Origin: Streptomyces sp. NBC_00390
GTDB taxonomy: Bacteria; Actinomycetota; Actinomycetes; Streptomycetales; Streptomycetaceae
Direction: 5' to 3'
NCBI RefSeq assembly: GCF_036057275.1
Contig: NZ_CP107945.1
Coordinates: forward strand, 3,410,001 to 3,474,000
DNA: 64,000 nt
A program made the position numbers and the translations under genes. Under the pieces are notes generated by a model. It did not search any database, was not told the origin of the DNA, and saw nothing but the letters and a program-made list of their open reading frames with translations. Below are positions 54,375-64,000 of the stretch, one piece after another; within the stretch, counting starts at the first letter, position 1, and each line of letters begins with the position of its first letter.

Positions 54375-55040
54375 TCAGGCCTGGGCGGCCTTGTCCACCT
54401 GCAGCGCCTCCATGGCCCGGGCGGTCACATCGGTGACCTTGCCCAGCGCGGAGATGGTGACCACCAGGCCCTGGGCCTTGTAGTAGTCGATGACCGGCTC
54501 GGTCTGCGTGTGGTAGACCTCGAGCCGCTTGCGCACGGTCTCCTCGGAGTCGTCGTCGCGCTGGTACAGCTCGCCGCCGCACTCGTCGCAGACGCCCTCG
54601 GTCTTCGGCGGCGTGTACGACACGTGGAAGACGTGCGCGCTGTTGTTGCGGCACACCCGCCGTCCGGCGATCCGCTTGACGACCTCGTCCTCGGGGACCT
54701 CCAGGTCGAGGACGGCGTCCAGCTTGAGGCCCTCGCCCTTCAGCATCACGTCGAGCGCCTCGGCCTGCCTCACGTTGCGCGGGAAACCGTCGAGCAGAAA
54801 ACCGTGCTCGGCGTCGGGCTGTGCCATCCGGTCCTTGGCCATCCCGATCGTCACCTCGTCGGGGACAAGGTTGCCGGCGTCCATGAACGCCTTTGCCTGC
54901 TTGCCCAGCTCCGTGCCCTGCGAGATGTTGGCGCGGAACAGGTCGCCCGTGGAGATGTGCGGGATCGACAGGTTCTTGGCAAGGTACGCAGCCTGCGTTC
55001 CCTTCCCGGCACCGGGCGGTCCGACGAGGACGATTCGCAT
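54375..55040 (-). CDS. adk: Adenylate kinase
   Basis: A 221-aa long-form adenylate kinase. The P-loop is [11 protein letters not shown] (8-18); [17 protein letters not shown] and the LID region ([24 protein letters not shown]) follow. The LID keeps three of the four possible zinc Cys. Its ATG overlaps the secY stop (ATGA), a conserved coupling. Confidence 0.97.
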   Translation of the reverse strand: MRIVLVGPPGAGKGTQAAYLAKNLSIPHISTGDLFRANISQGTELGKQAKAFMDAGNLVPDEVTIGMAKDRMAQPDAEHGFLLDGFPRNVRQAEALDVMLKGEGLKLDAVLDLEVPEDEVVKRIAGRRVCRNNSAHVFHVSYTPPKTEGVCDECGGELYQRDDDSEETVRKRLEVYHTQTEPVIDYYKAQGLVVTISALGKVTDVTARAMEALQVDKAAQA

Positions 55041-56359
55041 CAGCGGAGGAACCCTTCGTAATTGCGCTGCTGGAGCTGGCTCTCGATCTGCTTCACGGTC
55101 TCCAGACCCACACCCACGATGATGAGGATGCTCGTCCCGCCGAACGGGAAGTTCTGGTTCGCGCCTCCGAAGCCTGCCAACGCCATCGTCGGGACAAGAG
55201 CAATCAGACCCAGGTACAGCGAGCCCGGCCAAGTGATCCTGTTGAGCACGTAGCTCAGATACTCGGCAGTAGGTCGACCAGCCCGGATACCCGGGATGAA
55301 GCCACCATACTTCTTCATGTTGTCCGCGACTTCCTCGGGGTTGAACGAGATCGCCACATAGAAGAAGGCGAAGAACACGATCAGAAGGAAGTACGTAGCG
55401 ATGTAGTAGGGGTGGTCACCCTTGACGAAGTGGGCTTCGATCCAGGTCTTCCAGCCTGCGTTCGAGCTGGAGAACTGTGCGACGAGCGCCGGGATGTAGA
55501 GCAGCGACGAGGCGAAGATGACGGGAATCACACCCGCCTGGTTCACCTTGAGCGGGATGTAAGTGGACGTACCGCCGTAGGACCTGCGGCCGATCATGCG
55601 CTTCGCGTACTGCACGGGGATGCGGCGCTGGGCCTGCTCGACGAAGACGACGAGGGCCACCATCACGAAGCCGATCAGGATGACCGTGCTGAACTCGATC
55701 CAGCCCTTGGCGAGCTTGCCGCTCTCCTTGATGGCCCACAGGGCACCGGGGAAGCCGGCGGCGATCGAGATGAACATCAGGATCGACATGCCGTTGCCGA
55801 TACCGCGGTCGGTGATCAGCTCACCGAGCCACATGACGGCGGCGGTGCCCGCGGTCATGGTGATGACCATGACGACGGTCGTGAAGATCGAGCGGTTCGG
55901 GACGATCTCCTGAGCGACCCGGCAGCCGCTGAAGAGCGCACCGCTGCGGGCAGTGGCCACCAGGCCGGTGCCCTGCAGCACGGCGAGAGCCACCGTGAGG
56001 TAACGCGTGTACTGGGTGATCTTCGCGGTGCCGGACGAACCCTCCTTCTTGAGGGCCTCCAGCCGTGGAATGACCACCGTGAGCAGCTGCAGGATGATGC
56101 TCGCCGTGATGTACGGCATGATGCCGAGCGCGAAGATGGTGATCTGCAGCAGCGCGCCGCCACTGAACATGTTCACCAGCCCGAACAGGCTGTTGTTGCC
56201 CTTCTGGGCCGCTTCCACACAGATCTGTACGTTCTGATAACTCACGCCCGGAACCGGGATGTGGGACCCGAGGCGGTACAGAACGATGATGGCGAGCGTG
56301 AACAGCAGCTTCTTGCGCAGGTCGGGCGTCTTGAACGCCCGGGCGAACGCGGTGAGCAC
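55040..56359 (-). CDS. secY: Protein translocase subunit SecY
   Basis: A 439-aa channel subunit of the Sec translocon with ten transmembrane helices. Recognisable parts: [20 protein letters not shown] (helix 1), [38 protein letters not shown] and [15 protein letters not shown]. The GTG at 56359 has a perfect AGGAGG. A strong terminator separates it from rplO, so secY-adk seems to start a separate unit; usually it follows rplO closely. Confidence 0.98.
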   Translation of the reverse strand: MLTAFARAFKTPDLRKKLLFTLAIIVLYRLGSHIPVPGVSYQNVQICVEAAQKGNNSLFGLVNMFSGGALLQITIFALGIMPYITASIILQLLTVVIPRLEALKKEGSSGTAKITQYTRYLTVALAVLQGTGLVATARSGALFSGCRVAQEIVPNRSIFTTVVMVITMTAGTAAVMWLGELITDRGIGNGMSILMFISIAAGFPGALWAIKESGKLAKGWIEFSTVILIGFVMVALVVFVEQAQRRIPVQYAKRMIGRRSYGGTSTYIPLKVNQAGVIPVIFASSLLYIPALVAQFSSSNAGWKTWIEAHFVKGDHPYYIATYFLLIVFFAFFYVAISFNPEEVADNMKKYGGFIPGIRAGRPTAEYLSYVLNRITWPGSLYLGLIALVPTMALAGFGGANQNFPFGGTSILIIVGVGLETVKQIESQLQQRNYEGFLR

Positions 56360-56559
56360 GGTGCCTCCTGCGACCCCCGCGCTTCTGCGTCAGAGGTGAC
56401 GGTCTTGAGGATCGACGAATACGAATCAGGCAATCGACCGCACGGTGCACCCCTGCGGACACGCCGCGCGGCCGGGGTCCCGGGGGCGGGCCCCCGGGTG
56501 AATAACAGCAACAGTGCACGCCACCTTACCGGCGACCCTGCCCCCCTTGGAACGACCAA

Positions 56560-56591
56560 CCGGGGATGCCCCATTTGAGAGGCATCCCCGG
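56560..56591 (-). terminator. Strong terminator between rplO and secY
   Basis: Arms CCGGGGATGCC (56560-56570) and GGCATCCCCGG (56581-56591) are perfect 11-bp complements with a 10-nt loop, 26 bp past the rplO stop. Nearer secY a second GC palindrome (CCCGGGGG...CCCCCGGG, about 56478-56498) is present. Confidence 0.87.
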
Positions 56592-56617
56592 CTGGATGTT
56601 CAGGCCATCGAGTCGTC

Positions 56618-57073
56618 TCAGACGAGCTCGGTGACGGTGCCGCCGGCGGCGGCAATCTTCTCCTTGGCGGAGCCGGAGACGGCGTCGACCGTCACCTGCA
56701 GTGCCACGGAGATCTCGCCCTGGCCCAGGACCTTGACGAGGCTGTTCTTGCGCACGGCACCCTTGTCGACCAGGTCGGCAACGGTGACCTCACCACCCTG
56801 CGGGTACAGGGCGGCCAGCTTGTCCAGGTTCACGACCTGGTACTCGGTGCGGAACGGGTTCTTGAAGCCCTTGAGCTTCGGGAGGCGCATGTGGAGGGGC
56901 ATCTGCCCACCCTCGAAGCGCTCCGGAACCTGGTAACGGGCCTTGGTGCCCTTGGTACCACGACCGGCCGTCTTACCCTTCGACGCCTCACCACGACCGA
57001 CACGGGTCTTGGCGGTCTTGGCACCGGGGGCGGGACGGAGGTTGTGGACCTTCAGCGGGTTCTGCTCCGCCAT
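56618..57073 (-). CDS. rplO: Ribosomal protein L15
   Basis: A 151-aa L15. It starts [20 protein letters not shown], has the Gly-rich [20 protein letters not shown] and ends [15 protein letters not shown] beta strands ([13 protein letters not shown]). It begins 1 bp after the rpmD stop region, so it is coupled to it. Last gene of the spc run before the terminator. Confidence 0.98.
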   Translation of the reverse strand: MAEQNPLKVHNLRPAPGAKTAKTRVGRGEASKGKTAGRGTKGTKARYQVPERFEGGQMPLHMRLPKLKGFKNPFRTEYQVVNLDKLAALYPQGGEVTVADLVDKGAVRKNSLVKVLGQGEISVALQVTVDAVSGSAKEKIAAAGGTVTELV

Positions 57074-57074
57074 G

Positions 57075-57257
57075 TCAGTCGACCTCCTCGACCGTCACGA
57101 GGTGGCGGACGGTGTGCACCATGCCGCGGAACTCGGGACGGTCCTCCTTGACGACCACGTCGTTCAGGCGCTTGAGCCCGAGCGAACGCAGGGTGTCGCG
57201 GTGGTTCTGCTTGCTGCCGATGTACGACTTCGTCTGCGTGATCTTGAGGCGAGCCAT
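57075..57257 (-). CDS. rpmD: Ribosomal protein L30
   Basis: A 60-aa L30: [20 protein letters not shown], then [18 protein letters not shown] and a short acidic end (TVEEVD). The ATG at 57257 overlaps the rpsE stop (TAATG) by one base, showing coupling; longer frames upstream are not L30. Confidence 0.98.
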   Translation of the reverse strand: MARLKITQTKSYIGSKQNHRDTLRSLGLKRLNDVVVKEDRPEFRGMVHTVRHLVTVEEVD

Positions 57258-57862
57258 TACGCACCCGCTCCCGCACGCGCACGCAGCAGAGCCGCGGGGG
57301 CGACGTCCTCGAGCGGCAGACCACGGCGAGCCGCGATCTCCTCGGGACGCTGCAGGCCCTTCAGGGCCGCCACGGTCGCGTGCACGATGTTGATCGCGTT
57401 GTCGGAGCCCAGGGACTTCGACAGGATGTCGTGAACGCCGGCGCACTCGAGCACGGCACGCACCGGGCCACCGGCGATAACGCCGGTACCGGGGGAAGCC
57501 GGCTTGAGCAGGACGACGCCCGCAGCCTTCTCACCCTGGATCGGGTGCGGGATGGTGCCCTGGATACGGGGGACCTTGAAGAAGTGCTTCTTGGCCTCCT
57601 CAACACCCTTGGCGATGGCGGCCGGCACCTCCTTGGCCTTGCCGTAACCGACACCCACGGTGCCGTCACCGTCGCCCACCACGACCAGCGCGGTGAAGCT
57701 GAAGCGACGACCACCCTTCACAACCTTGGCGACACGGTTGATCGCGACAACGCGCTCAACGTAAGCGGTCTTCTCGGCGGCAGCTGCGCCGCCGTCACGG
57801 CCCTTCCGGTCCCGCCGCTCGCCGCCACCGGCACCGCTTCCGCGGCGCTGGGGTCCAGCCAT
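57257..57862 (-). CDS. rpsE: Ribosomal protein S5
   Basis: A 201-aa S5 with a 35-residue Gly/Arg-rich N-terminal extension ([20 protein letters not shown]). The double-stranded-RNA-binding part shows [20 protein letters not shown] and [20 protein letters not shown]. It is important for decoding accuracy. 43 bp after rplR. Confidence 0.98.
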   Translation of the reverse strand: MAGPQRRGSGAGGGERRDRKGRDGGAAAAEKTAYVERVVAINRVAKVVKGGRRFSFTALVVVGDGDGTVGVGYGKAKEVPAAIAKGVEEAKKHFFKVPRIQGTIPHPIQGEKAAGVVLLKPASPGTGVIAGGPVRAVLECAGVHDILSKSLGSDNAINIVHATVAALKGLQRPEEIAARRGLPLEDVAPAALLRARAGAGA

Positions 57863-57905
57863 TGGAATTACCTCTCTTCGTTTTCCGCTGAGCTACGGAA
57901 CCGGC

Positions 57906-58289
57906 TCAGAACTTCAGGCCGGCTTCGCGGGCGGCGTCCGCCAGGGCGGCGATGCGCCCGGCGTACTGGTTGCCGCCACGGTCGAACACGACAGCCTCGA
58001 CTCCGGCGGCCTTGGCACGCTCGGCCACGAGCTGGCCGACCTGCTTCGCCTTCGCCGACTTGTCGCCTTCGCCGCCGCGGATGGACGAGTCCAGGGTGGA
58101 CGCCGACGCGAGGGTGTGCCCCGCGAGGTCGTCGATGACCTGAGCCGTGATGCCGCGGTTGGACCGGGTGACGACCAGGCGCGGACGCACCGGGGTACCC
58201 GAGACCTTCTTGCGGATGCGGATGTGGCGACGCTTCAGGGAAGCGCCCTTGTAGGCCTTGCCCTTGGCAATCTTCACGCCGTATGCCAT
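57906..58289 (-). CDS. rplR: Ribosomal protein L18
   Basis: A 127-aa L18 that binds 5S r[23 protein letters not shown] is the basic N-terminal part; [20 protein letters not shown] and REAGLKF end the fold. It begins 3 bp after rplF. Confidence 0.98.
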   Translation of the reverse strand: MAYGVKIAKGKAYKGASLKRRHIRIRKKVSGTPVRPRLVVTRSNRGITAQVIDDLAGHTLASASTLDSSIRGGEGDKSAKAKQVGQLVAERAKAAGVEAVVFDRGGNQYAGRIAALADAAREAGLKF

Positions 58290-58292
58290 GGC

Positions 58293-58832
58293 TTACTTAC
58301 CAGCCTTTCCGACCTTGCGGCGGATGACCTCGCCCGCGTACTTCACGCCCTTGGCCTTGTACGGGTCGGGCTTGCGCAGCTTGCGGATGTTCGCGGCGAC
58401 CTCGCCGACCTTCTGCTTGTCGATGCCCTCGACCGAGAACTTGGTCGGCGACTCGACCTTGAAGGAGATCCCCTCGGGGGCCTCCACCAGGATCGGGTGG
58501 CTGTAACCGAGCTGGAACTCCAGGTTGGAGCCCTTCGCGGCGACGCGGTAACCGACACCGCTGATCTCGAGCGCCTTCGTGTATCCCTGGGTCACACCGG
58601 TGATCATGTTCGCCACCAGCGTGCGGGACAGGCCGTGCAGGGCCTTGTTCTGACGCTCGTCGTTGGGACGGGTGACGTTCAGCACGCCCTCCTCGCCCTT
58701 AACAATCTCGATCGGCGCGGCAACGGTGTGCATGAGGGTGCCCTTGGAACCCTTCACAGTGACCGTGCGGCCGTCGATGGTGACGTCCACACCGGCGGGA
58801 ACCTGGATGGGCAGCTTGCCAATACGCGACAT
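58293..58832 (-). CDS. rplF: Ribosomal protein L6
   Basis: A 179-aa L6 with its two repeated alpha/beta domains. It starts [20 protein letters not shown], contains [19 protein letters not shown], and has the conserved [19 protein letters not shown] end. Near the GTPase-associated region of the 50S subunit. 21 bp after rpsH. Confidence 0.98.
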   Translation of the reverse strand: MSRIGKLPIQVPAGVDVTIDGRTVTVKGSKGTLMHTVAAPIEIVKGEEGVLNVTRPNDERQNKALHGLSRTLVANMITGVTQGYTKALEISGVGYRVAAKGSNLEFQLGYSHPILVEAPEGISFKVESPTKFSVEGIDKQKVGEVAANIRKLRKPDPYKAKGVKYAGEVIRRKVGKAGK

Positions 58833-58853
58833 GAGCTATTCCTCCGTTCCCGA

Positions 58854-59252
58854 CTACCAGACGTAGGCGAGGACTTCCCCACCTACGCCCTTCTTGCCTG
58901 CCTGCTGACCGGTCAGGAGACCGTGCGACGTGGAGATGATCGCCACGCCGAGGCCGCCGAGGACCTTGGGCAGGTTGGTGGACTTCGCGTAAACCCGCAG
59001 ACCGGGCTTGGAGATCCGCTTGATGCCCGCGATGGAGCGCTCACGGTTCGGGCCGAACTTCAGCTCGAGAACGAGGTTCTTGCCGACCTCGGCGTCCTCG
59101 ACCTTCCAGCCCGTGATGAAGCCCTCCTGCTGGAGGATCTCCGCGATGTGAGACTTGATCTTGCTGTGCGGCATCGCCACGGTGTCGTGGTACGCCGAGT
59201 TCGCGTTTCGCAGACGCGTAAGCATGTCTGCGATGGGATCAGTCATGGTCAT
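58854..59252 (-). CDS. rpsH: Ribosomal protein S8
   Basis: A 132-aa S8, length equal to other streptomycetes from the ATG at 59252 ([20 protein letters not shown]); an ATG at 59246 is the alternative. The rRNA-binding end is [20 protein letters not shown], then GEVLAYVW. The 209-bp gap to rpsN shows no gene; a short CTACG-G-CGTAG palindrome lies at about 59341. Confidence 0.98.
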   Translation of the reverse strand: MTMTDPIADMLTRLRNANSAYHDTVAMPHSKIKSHIAEILQQEGFITGWKVEDAEVGKNLVLELKFGPNRERSIAGIKRISKPGLRVYAKSTNLPKVLGGLGVAIISTSHGLLTGQQAGKKGVGGEVLAYVW

Positions 59253-59461
59253 GAATTGGCCTTCGGCCTCTCTCGCCGGGGTTTCCTGTATGCGCCATCC
59301 CTCTCCCCACACAGGGGCGGGACGGGTGCGGCGCGGGGACCTACGGCGTAGTAAGTCGGTAGGGCGGCGGACGCCCAACCCCACAAGCCTACGGCATGGG
59401 GAAGGGGCGCTCCGCCGACCCAGTGCTTACCGAGAGACTCCGGTCATTCCCAAGTAGGGAA

Positions 59462-59647
59462 TTACCAGGAGCTCTTGGTCACGCCCGGCAGCTCGCCACG
59501 GTGAGCCATCTCACGAAGGCACACGCGGCACAGGCCGAACTTGCGGTAGACGGAGTGCGGACGGCCGCAGCGCTGGCAGCGGGTGTACGCACGCACACCG
59601 AACTTGGGCTTACGAGCAGCCTTGGCAATCAGAGCCTTCTTCGCCAT
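59462..59647 (-). CDS. rpsZ: Ribosomal protein S14, zinc-binding type
   Basis: A 61-aa short S14 with two CxxC pairs ([10 protein letters not shown] and [10 protein letters not shown]) that bind zinc. Streptomycetes also carry a longer zinc-free S14 under zinc control elsewhere; this is the C+ copy in the spc operon. It begins 5 bp after rplE. Confidence 0.97.
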   Translation of the reverse strand: MAKKALIAKAARKPKFGVRAYTRCQRCGRPHSVYRKFGLCRVCLREMAHRGELPGVTKSSW

Positions 59648-59652
59648 CTCGC

Positions 59653-60210
59653 TTACGCCTCCTTGAACGGGAAGCCGAGGTGACGGAGAAGCGCACGGCC
59701 CTCAGCGTCGTTGGTCGCCGTGGTCACCACGGTGATGTCCATACCCCGGACGCGGTCGATCTTGTCCTGGTCGATCTCGTGGAACATGACCTGCTCCGTG
59801 AGACCGAAGGTGTAGTTGCCACGGCCGTCGAACTGCTTGGGGGACAGGCCGCGGAAGTCGCGGATGCGCGGCAGCGCGAGCGACAGGGTGCGGTCCAGGA
59901 ACTCCCACATGCGGTCGCCACGGAGCGTGACGTGGGCACCGATCGGCTGGCCCTCACGCAGCTTGAACTGCGCGATGGACTTACGGGCCTTGGTGACGGC
60001 CGGCTTCTGGCCGGTGATCGTGGTGAGGTCCTTGATGGCGCCCTCGATCAGCTTGGAGTCGCGGGCGGCGTCGCCCACACCCATGTTGACCACGATCTTG
60101 ACGAGGCCGGGAATCTGCATGACGTTCTCGTACGAGAACTCCTCACGCAGCTTGCCCGTGATCTCCTCGCGGTACTTCGTCTTCAGACGCGGAGTCGTGG
60201 TGGTAGCCAT
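59653..60210 (-). CDS. rplE: Ribosomal protein L5
   Basis: A 185-aa L5 that binds 5S rRNA and P-site tRNA. Conserved parts: [40 protein letters not shown] and [20 protein letters not shown]. The ATG at 60210 overlaps the rplX stop by one base. Confidence 0.98.
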   Translation of the reverse strand: MATTTTPRLKTKYREEITGKLREEFSYENVMQIPGLVKIVVNMGVGDAARDSKLIEGAIKDLTTITGQKPAVTKARKSIAQFKLREGQPIGAHVTLRGDRMWEFLDRTLSLALPRIRDFRGLSPKQFDGRGNYTFGLTEQVMFHEIDQDKIDRVRGMDITVVTTATNDAEGRALLRHLGFPFKEA

Positions 60211-60533
60211 CAGATGTCCTCACCCGTCCGCTTGGCAACGCGGATCTTGTTGCCTTCGTCGTCGAAGCGGTAACCGACGCGCGTGACGACCTTGTTGCCG
60301 TCCTTCTCCACGACGAGCTGAACGTTGCTCACGTGGATCGGGGCCTCGGTCGTGACGATGCCACCGGTCTGCGAACCGCGAGCGGTCTGACCGGCCTTGG
60401 TGTGCTTCTTGACCCGGTTGACACCCTCGACCAGGACGCGGTCCTCGCGGGGGAAGGCCGCGATGACCTTGCCCTGCTTGCCCTTGTCCTTGCCGGTGAT
60501 GACCTGAACCAGGTCGCCCTTCTTGATCTTCAT
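60210..60533 (-). CDS. rplX: Ribosomal protein L24
   Basis: A 107-aa L24 with an N-terminal KOW motif ([20 protein letters not shown]) and the conserved HVSNVQLV strand. It helps start 50S assembly. It begins 2 bp after the rplN stop. Confidence 0.98.
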   Translation of the reverse strand: MKIKKGDLVQVITGKDKGKQGKVIAAFPREDRVLVEGVNRVKKHTKAGQTARGSQTGGIVTTEAPIHVSNVQLVVEKDGNKVVTRVGYRFDDEGNKIRVAKRTGEDI

Positions 60534-60535
60534 GC

Positions 60536-60904
60536 TTACAGCACCTCCGGCGCGAGCGAGATGATCTTCATGAACTTCTTCTCGCGCAGCTCACGGCCGA
60601 CCGGGCCGAAGATACGGGTGCCACGAGGGTCGCCGTCGTTCTTGAGAATGACAGCGGCGTTCTCGTCGAAGCGGATGTACGAGCCGTCCTGGCGGCGGCG
60701 CTCCTTGACGGTGCGAACGATGACCGCCTTGACGACGTCACCCTTCTTCACGTTGCCACCGGGGATCGCGTCCTTGACGGTGGCGACGATGACGTCACCG
60801 ATGCCCGCGTAGCGGCGACCCGAGCCACCGAGAACACGGATGCAAAGGATCTCCTTGGCACCAGTGTTGTCGGCGACGCGAAGTCGCGACTCCTGCTGGA
60901 TCAC
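60536..60904 (-). CDS. rplN: Ribosomal protein L14
   Basis: A 122-aa L14: [20 protein letters not shown], then [20 protein letters not shown] and the ending SLAPEVL. It lies at the 50S-30S interface. It is the first gene after the stem-loop that separates it from rpsQ, so it may start the spc unit. Confidence 0.98.
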   Translation of the reverse strand: MIQQESRLRVADNTGAKEILCIRVLGGSGRRYAGIGDVIVATVKDAIPGGNVKKGDVVKAVIVRTVKERRRQDGSYIRFDENAAVILKNDGDPRGTRIFGPVGRELREKKFMKIISLAPEVL

Positions 60905-60936
60905 GTCTATCTCCTGTTTGTCTGCCGGTTCCCGGC

Positions 60937-60959
60937 CGGGGCTGTACTGGACAGCCCCG
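60937..60959 (-). terminator. Hairpin between rpsQ and rplN
   Basis: Arms CGGGGCTGT (60937-60945) and ACAGCCCCG (60951-60959), 5-nt loop, 45 bp past the rpsQ stop. It marks the boundary of the S10 and spc gene sets and may attenuate transcription. Confidence 0.78.
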
Positions 60960-61004
60960 ACCGAGCCTGGCGGAACTGACTCGAAGGGTTACCCCTTCAA
61001 GTAA

Positions 61005-61289
61005 TTACTTGGCCTTCTCGAGGATCTCGACGATGCGCCAGCGCTTCGTCGCCGACAGCGGACGCGTCTCCATGATGAGGACGCGGTCGCCGACGCCGGC
61101 AGCGTTCTGCTCGTCGTGCGCCTTGAGCTTGTTCGTACGGCGGATGACCTTGCCGTACAGCGCGTGCTTCACACGGTCCTCGACGGCGACGACGACGGTC
61201 TTGTCCATCTTGTCGCTGACGACCAGACCCTCACGGGTCTTGCGGAATCCGCGTGCTTCCTTGTTCTCGGTCACGTTGCTCTCGCTCAT
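61005..61289 (-). CDS. rpsQ: Ribosomal protein S17
   Basis: A 94-aa S17 OB-fold protein: [40 protein letters not shown] and [20 protein letters not shown]. Its ATG overlaps the rpmC stop by one base. Last gene of the S10 set. Confidence 0.98.
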   Translation of the reverse strand: MSESNVTENKEARGFRKTREGLVVSDKMDKTVVVAVEDRVKHALYGKVIRRTNKLKAHDEQNAAGVGDRVLIMETRPLSATKRWRIVEILEKAK

Positions 61290-61513
61290 CAGGCGCTCTC
61301 CACCGTCTCGATGCCCAGCTCGCGCTCACGCATCAGGGTGTAGATCCGCGCGATGTCCTTCCGGACGGCCTTCAGCCGACCGTGGTTCTCGAGCTGACCC
61401 GTCGCCGCCTGGAAGCGGAGGTTGAACAGCTCTTCCTTGGCCTCGCGGAGCTTGGCAACAAGCTCCTCGTTGCCCAGTTCGCGCAGCTCGGACGCCTTGG
61501 TACCGGCCGACAT
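61289..61513 (-). CDS. rpmC: Ribosomal protein L29
   Basis: A 74-aa helical L29 near the peptide exit: [40 protein letters not shown]. The ATG at 61513 overlaps the rplP stop (TGATG); a GTG at 61516 is the alternative. Standard length. Confidence 0.98.
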   Translation of the reverse strand: MSAGTKASELRELGNEELVAKLREAKEELFNLRFQAATGQLENHGRLKAVRKDIARIYTLMRERELGIETVESA

Positions 61514-61932
61514 CACGCTTCACCTGCCTCGCGCTTGACGATCCGGCACTTCATCGGCAGCTTGTGCGCCGCGCGAGTCAGAGCCTCACGTGCAATCTTC
61601 TCGTTCGGGTAGGACAGCTCGAACATGACCCGGCCCGGGTGCACGTTCGCGACCCACCACTCCGGGGAACCCTTACCGGAACCCATGCGGGTCTCGGCAG
61701 GCTTCTTGGTCAGCGGGCGGTCCGGGTAGATGTTGATCCAGACCTTGCCGCCACGCTTGATGTGGCGGGTCATCGCGATACGAGCCGCCTCGATCTGGCG
61801 GTTGGTCACGTACGCCGGAGTCATGGCCTGAATGCCGTACTCGCCGAACGCAACCGTCGTACCACCCTTGGCCATACCGCGGCGCTTGGGGTGGTGCTGC
61901 TTGCGGTGCTTGACCCTACGGGGGATCAGCAT
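61513..61932 (-). CDS. rplP: Ribosomal protein L16
   Basis: A 139-aa L16 at the A-site of the 50S subunit: [60 protein letters not shown]. 5 bp after rpsC. Confidence 0.98.
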   Translation of the reverse strand: MLIPRRVKHRKQHHPKRRGMAKGGTTVAFGEYGIQAMTPAYVTNRQIEAARIAMTRHIKRGGKVWINIYPDRPLTKKPAETRMGSGKGSPEWWVANVHPGRVMFELSYPNEKIAREALTRAAHKLPMKCRIVKREAGEA

Positions 61933-61937
61933 GTCGG

Positions 61938-62771
61938 TCAGGCCTCCGTTCCGGTGCTCTCAGCAGCCGGAGCGGCGGCGGGAGCGTCGGCCTTGGGGGC
62001 CTCGGCAGCCGGAGCCTGCTGCGGCTTGCGACCGCGACCGCCACGCTCGCCACCACGGCCACCACGGCCGGCCGGGCGGTCAGCACCGCCACGGGCCGGA
62101 CGGTTGCCGGCGCGGGCAGCGGCGTTCTCGGCGCGGACCTCGGCGATGTTCTTGACGTCGCCCTTGTAGATCCAGACCTTCACACCGATACGGCCGAAGG
62201 TGGTCTTGGCCTCGAAGAAGCCGTACTCGACGTTCGCGCGCAGCGTGTGCAGCGGCACACGACCCTCGCGGTAGAACTCCGAGCGGGACATCTCGGCGCC
62301 GCCGAGACGGCCGCCACACTGGATCTTGATGCCCTTGGCGCCCGCCTTCATGGCCGACTGCATGCTCTTACGCATGGCGCGGCGGAAGGAGACGCGGGAG
62401 GACAGCTGCTCGGCAACGGCCTGGGCCACGAGCTGAGCGTCGACCTCGGGGTTCTTGACCTCGAGGATGTTCAGCTGGACCTGCTTGCCCGTGAGCTTCT
62501 CGAGGTCGCCGCGGATGCGGTCGGCCTCGGCGCCACGGCGGCCGATGACGATGCCGGGACGCGCGGTGTGGATGTCCACCCGCACGCGGTCACGGGTGCG
62601 CTCGATCTCAACCTTCGAGATGCCGGCGCGCTCCATGCCGGACGTCATCATCCGACGGATGGCGACGTCTTCCTTGACGTAGTCCTTGTACAGCTTGTCG
62701 GCGTACCACCGGGACTTGAAGTCCGTGGTGATGCCGAGCCGGAACCCGTGCGGGTTTACCTTCTGGCCCAT
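61938..62771 (-). CDS. rpsC: Ribosomal protein S3
   Basis: A 277-aa S3 at the mRNA entry site. KH domain ([20 protein letters not shown]) and the C-terminal S3 domain ([20 protein letters not shown]) are intact. From about residue 215 a 60-residue Gly/Arg then Ala/Pro-rich tail follows ([20 protein letters not shown]), longer than in enterobacteria and usual in streptomycetes. Its ATG overlaps the rplV stop. Confidence 0.98.
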   Translation of the reverse strand: MGQKVNPHGFRLGITTDFKSRWYADKLYKDYVKEDVAIRRMMTSGMERAGISKVEIERTRDRVRVDIHTARPGIVIGRRGAEADRIRGDLEKLTGKQVQLNILEVKNPEVDAQLVAQAVAEQLSSRVSFRRAMRKSMQSAMKAGAKGIKIQCGGRLGGAEMSRSEFYREGRVPLHTLRANVEYGFFEAKTTFGRIGVKVWIYKGDVKNIAEVRAENAAARAGNRPARGGADRPAGRGGRGGERGGRGRKPQQAPAAEAPKADAPAAAPAAESTGTEA

Positions 62772-63118
62772 TACCGGGTTCCTTCCTTGCTGCTGACGAC
62801 CACGGTGATGTGGCTGGTCCGCTTACGGATCCGGTAGGCACGGCCCTGAGCACGCGGTCGGAACCGCTTCAGGGTCGGGCCCTCGTCCACGTACGCCTCG
62901 CTGATGAACAGCGAAGAGGCGTCCGTGTGGTCGTAGTTGTGCGCGGCGTTGGCAATGGCGCTGTCCAGCACCTTGCCGACCGGCACGCTCGCGGCCTGCG
63001 GGGCGAAACGCAGGACCGCCTGAGCCTCCGTGGCATCCATGCCACGGATGAGGTCCACCACGCGGCGGGCCTTCATGGGCGTGACGCGGATGTACCGCGC
63101 CTGGGCCCTGGCTTCCAT
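62771..63118 (-). CDS. rplV: Ribosomal protein L22
   Basis: A 115-aa L22 lining the exit tunnel: [63 protein letters not shown] at 63118 gives the family length; the upstream GTG/ATG at 63142 adds eight residues. 40 bp after rpsS. Confidence 0.97.
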   Translation of the reverse strand: MEARAQARYIRVTPMKARRVVDLIRGMDATEAQAVLRFAPQAASVPVGKVLDSAIANAAHNYDHTDASSLFISEAYVDEGPTLKRFRPRAQGRAYRIRKRTSHITVVVSSKEGTR

Positions 63119-63158
63119 GGTTGTCCCTTCGGTGTAAGTCATAGTCAGTCACCCCGCC

Positions 63159-63440
63159 TTAGCGGCGCTTCGACTTCCGGTCGTCCTTGACGTGGCCGCG
63201 GAAGGTGCGAGTCGGCGAGAACTCGCCGAGCTTGTGGCCGACCATCGACTCGGTGACGAACACCGGGACGTGAATCTTGCCGTTGTGCACCGCGATGGTG
63301 TGACCCAGCATTGCCGGGACGATCATCGAGCGACGGGACCAGGTCTTGATGACGTTCTTGGTGCCTGCCTCGTTCTGTACGTCCACCTTCTTGATGAGGT
63401 GGTCGTCGACGAAGGGCCCCTTCTTGAGACTGCGCGGCAT
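63159..63440 (-). CDS. rpsS: Ribosomal protein S19
   Basis: A 93-aa S19 of the 30S head: [60 protein letters not shown]. 12 bp after rplB. Confidence 0.98.
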   Translation of the reverse strand: MPRSLKKGPFVDDHLIKKVDVQNEAGTKNVIKTWSRRSMIVPAMLGHTIAVHNGKIHVPVFVTESMVGHKLGEFSPTRTFRGHVKDDRKSKRR

Positions 63441-63452
63441 CTAAACCCGCTC

Positions 63453-64000
63453 CTAGCGCTTCTTGTTCGTCTTGCGGCGGCGGACGATGTACTTGTCACT
63501 CGCCTTCTTGCGAGAACGCGTACGACCTTCCTTCTGACCCCACGGGCTGACCGGGTGGCGACCACCGGAGGTCTTGCCCTCACCACCACCGTGCGGGTGG
63601 TCGACCGGGTTCATGGCCACACCGCGGACGGTCGGGCGAACGCCCTTCCAGCGCAGACGGCCGGCCTTGCCCCAGTTGATGTTCGACTGCTCGGCGTTGC
63701 CGACCTCGCCGACGGTGGCGCGGCAGCGCACGTCGACCAGGCGGATCTCGCCGGACGGCATACGGAGGTGCGCCATGGCGCCCTCCTTCGCCAGCAGCTG
63801 CACGGAGGCACCCGCGGAGCGGGCGAACTTCGCGCCGCCGCCGGGCCGCAGCTCGATGGCGTGGATGGTCGTACCGACCGGGATGTTGCGCAGCGCCAGG
63901 TTGTTGCCGGGCTTGATGTCGGCACCGGGGCCGTTCTCAATCCGGTCGCCCTGGTTCAGGCCACGCGGGGCGATGATGTAGCGCTTCTCGCCGTCCGCGT
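63453..64000 (-). CDS. rplB: Ribosomal protein L2, 5' end cut off by the window
   Basis: The last 181 codons of L2, which supports peptidyl transfer. The visible part includes [40 protein letters not shown], and the conserved active-site loop [20 protein letters not shown]. It ends [11 protein letters not shown] at 63453. About 95 N-terminal codons lie beyond the right edge. Confidence 0.97.
   Translation of the reverse strand, partial: ADGEKRYIIAPRGLNQGDRIENGPGADIKPGNNLALRNIPVGTTIHAIELRPGGGAKFARSAGASVQLLAKEGAMAHLRMPSGEIRLVDVRCRATVGEVGNAEQSNINWGKAGRLRWKGVRPTVRGVAMNPVDHPHGGGEGKTSGGRHPVSPWGQKEGRTRSRKKASDKYIVRRRKTNKKR

Noticed and set aside
53538..55061. Long plus-strand frame opposite map and adk
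   Set aside because: Antisense shadow of conserved genes, with no ribosome site and atypical composition.

Overview
The window is Streptomyces chromosome. The sequence is GC-rich, many starts are GTG, coding regions have strongly GC-biased third positions, and the sporulation regulators bldM and whiD sit beside each other. The gene order is the conserved core block known in Streptomyces from guaB to the S10/spc ribosomal operons, read here mostly on the minus strand.

Region by region. 1-3.3 kb: 3' truncated guaB, an ECF sigma factor of the ShbA/SigD type, bldM with an exact sigma-BldN-type promoter, and divergent whiD with a perfect 25-bp palindrome between them. 3.4-9.4 kb: a LysR regulator divergent from a MOSC protein, a membrane-anchored multicopper oxidase, two dehydrogenases and a barrel/SnoaL-like fusion. 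9.5-11.8 kb: groES-groEL1 (His-rich GroEL tail) under two CIRCE operators. 12-14.3 kb: a secreted polysaccharide deacetylase and a THUMP-like methyltransferase. 14.4-20.2 kb: an accessory locus of two WXG100 proteins, a 572-aa polymorphic toxin with a C-terminal RNase A-like domain, a likely immunity protein, an orphan RNase A-like fragment, a tandem CdiI_2-type immunity protein, and two unknown genes, one frameshifted. 20.4-26.6 kb: small accessory genes (membrane protein, frameshifted Uma2 nuclease, winged-helix-like protein, XRE/DUF397 pair, ECF42 sigma with its YCII/DGPF partner, DUF6247 pair).

26.6-43 kb is housekeeping: the t6A tRNA modification genes tsaD, tsaB and tsaE with rimI; the cell-wall and cofactor genes alr, glmS, glmM, nnr, acpS and coaA; and scattered secreted or membrane proteins. 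43-50 kb: rpsI-rplM, a Ser/Thr kinase, an ABC-F protein and truA. 50-64 kb: rplQ-rpoA-rpsK-rpsM-rpmJ-infA-map-adk-secY, then the spc and S10 operons down to a 5'-truncated rplB. Strong stem-loops split this ribosomal block into likely transcription units.

The most unusual parts are the RNase A-like toxin/immunity locus, the bldM-whiD regulatory DNA, a perfect inverted repeat of iron-box type ahead of a 70-codon gene at 29.8 kb, and three single-base frameshifts (18.56, 21.32 and 25.75 kb), each repaired by adding one base. The frameshifts may be real decay or sequencing error. No rRNA, tRNA, CRISPR array, IS element or prophage was seen.
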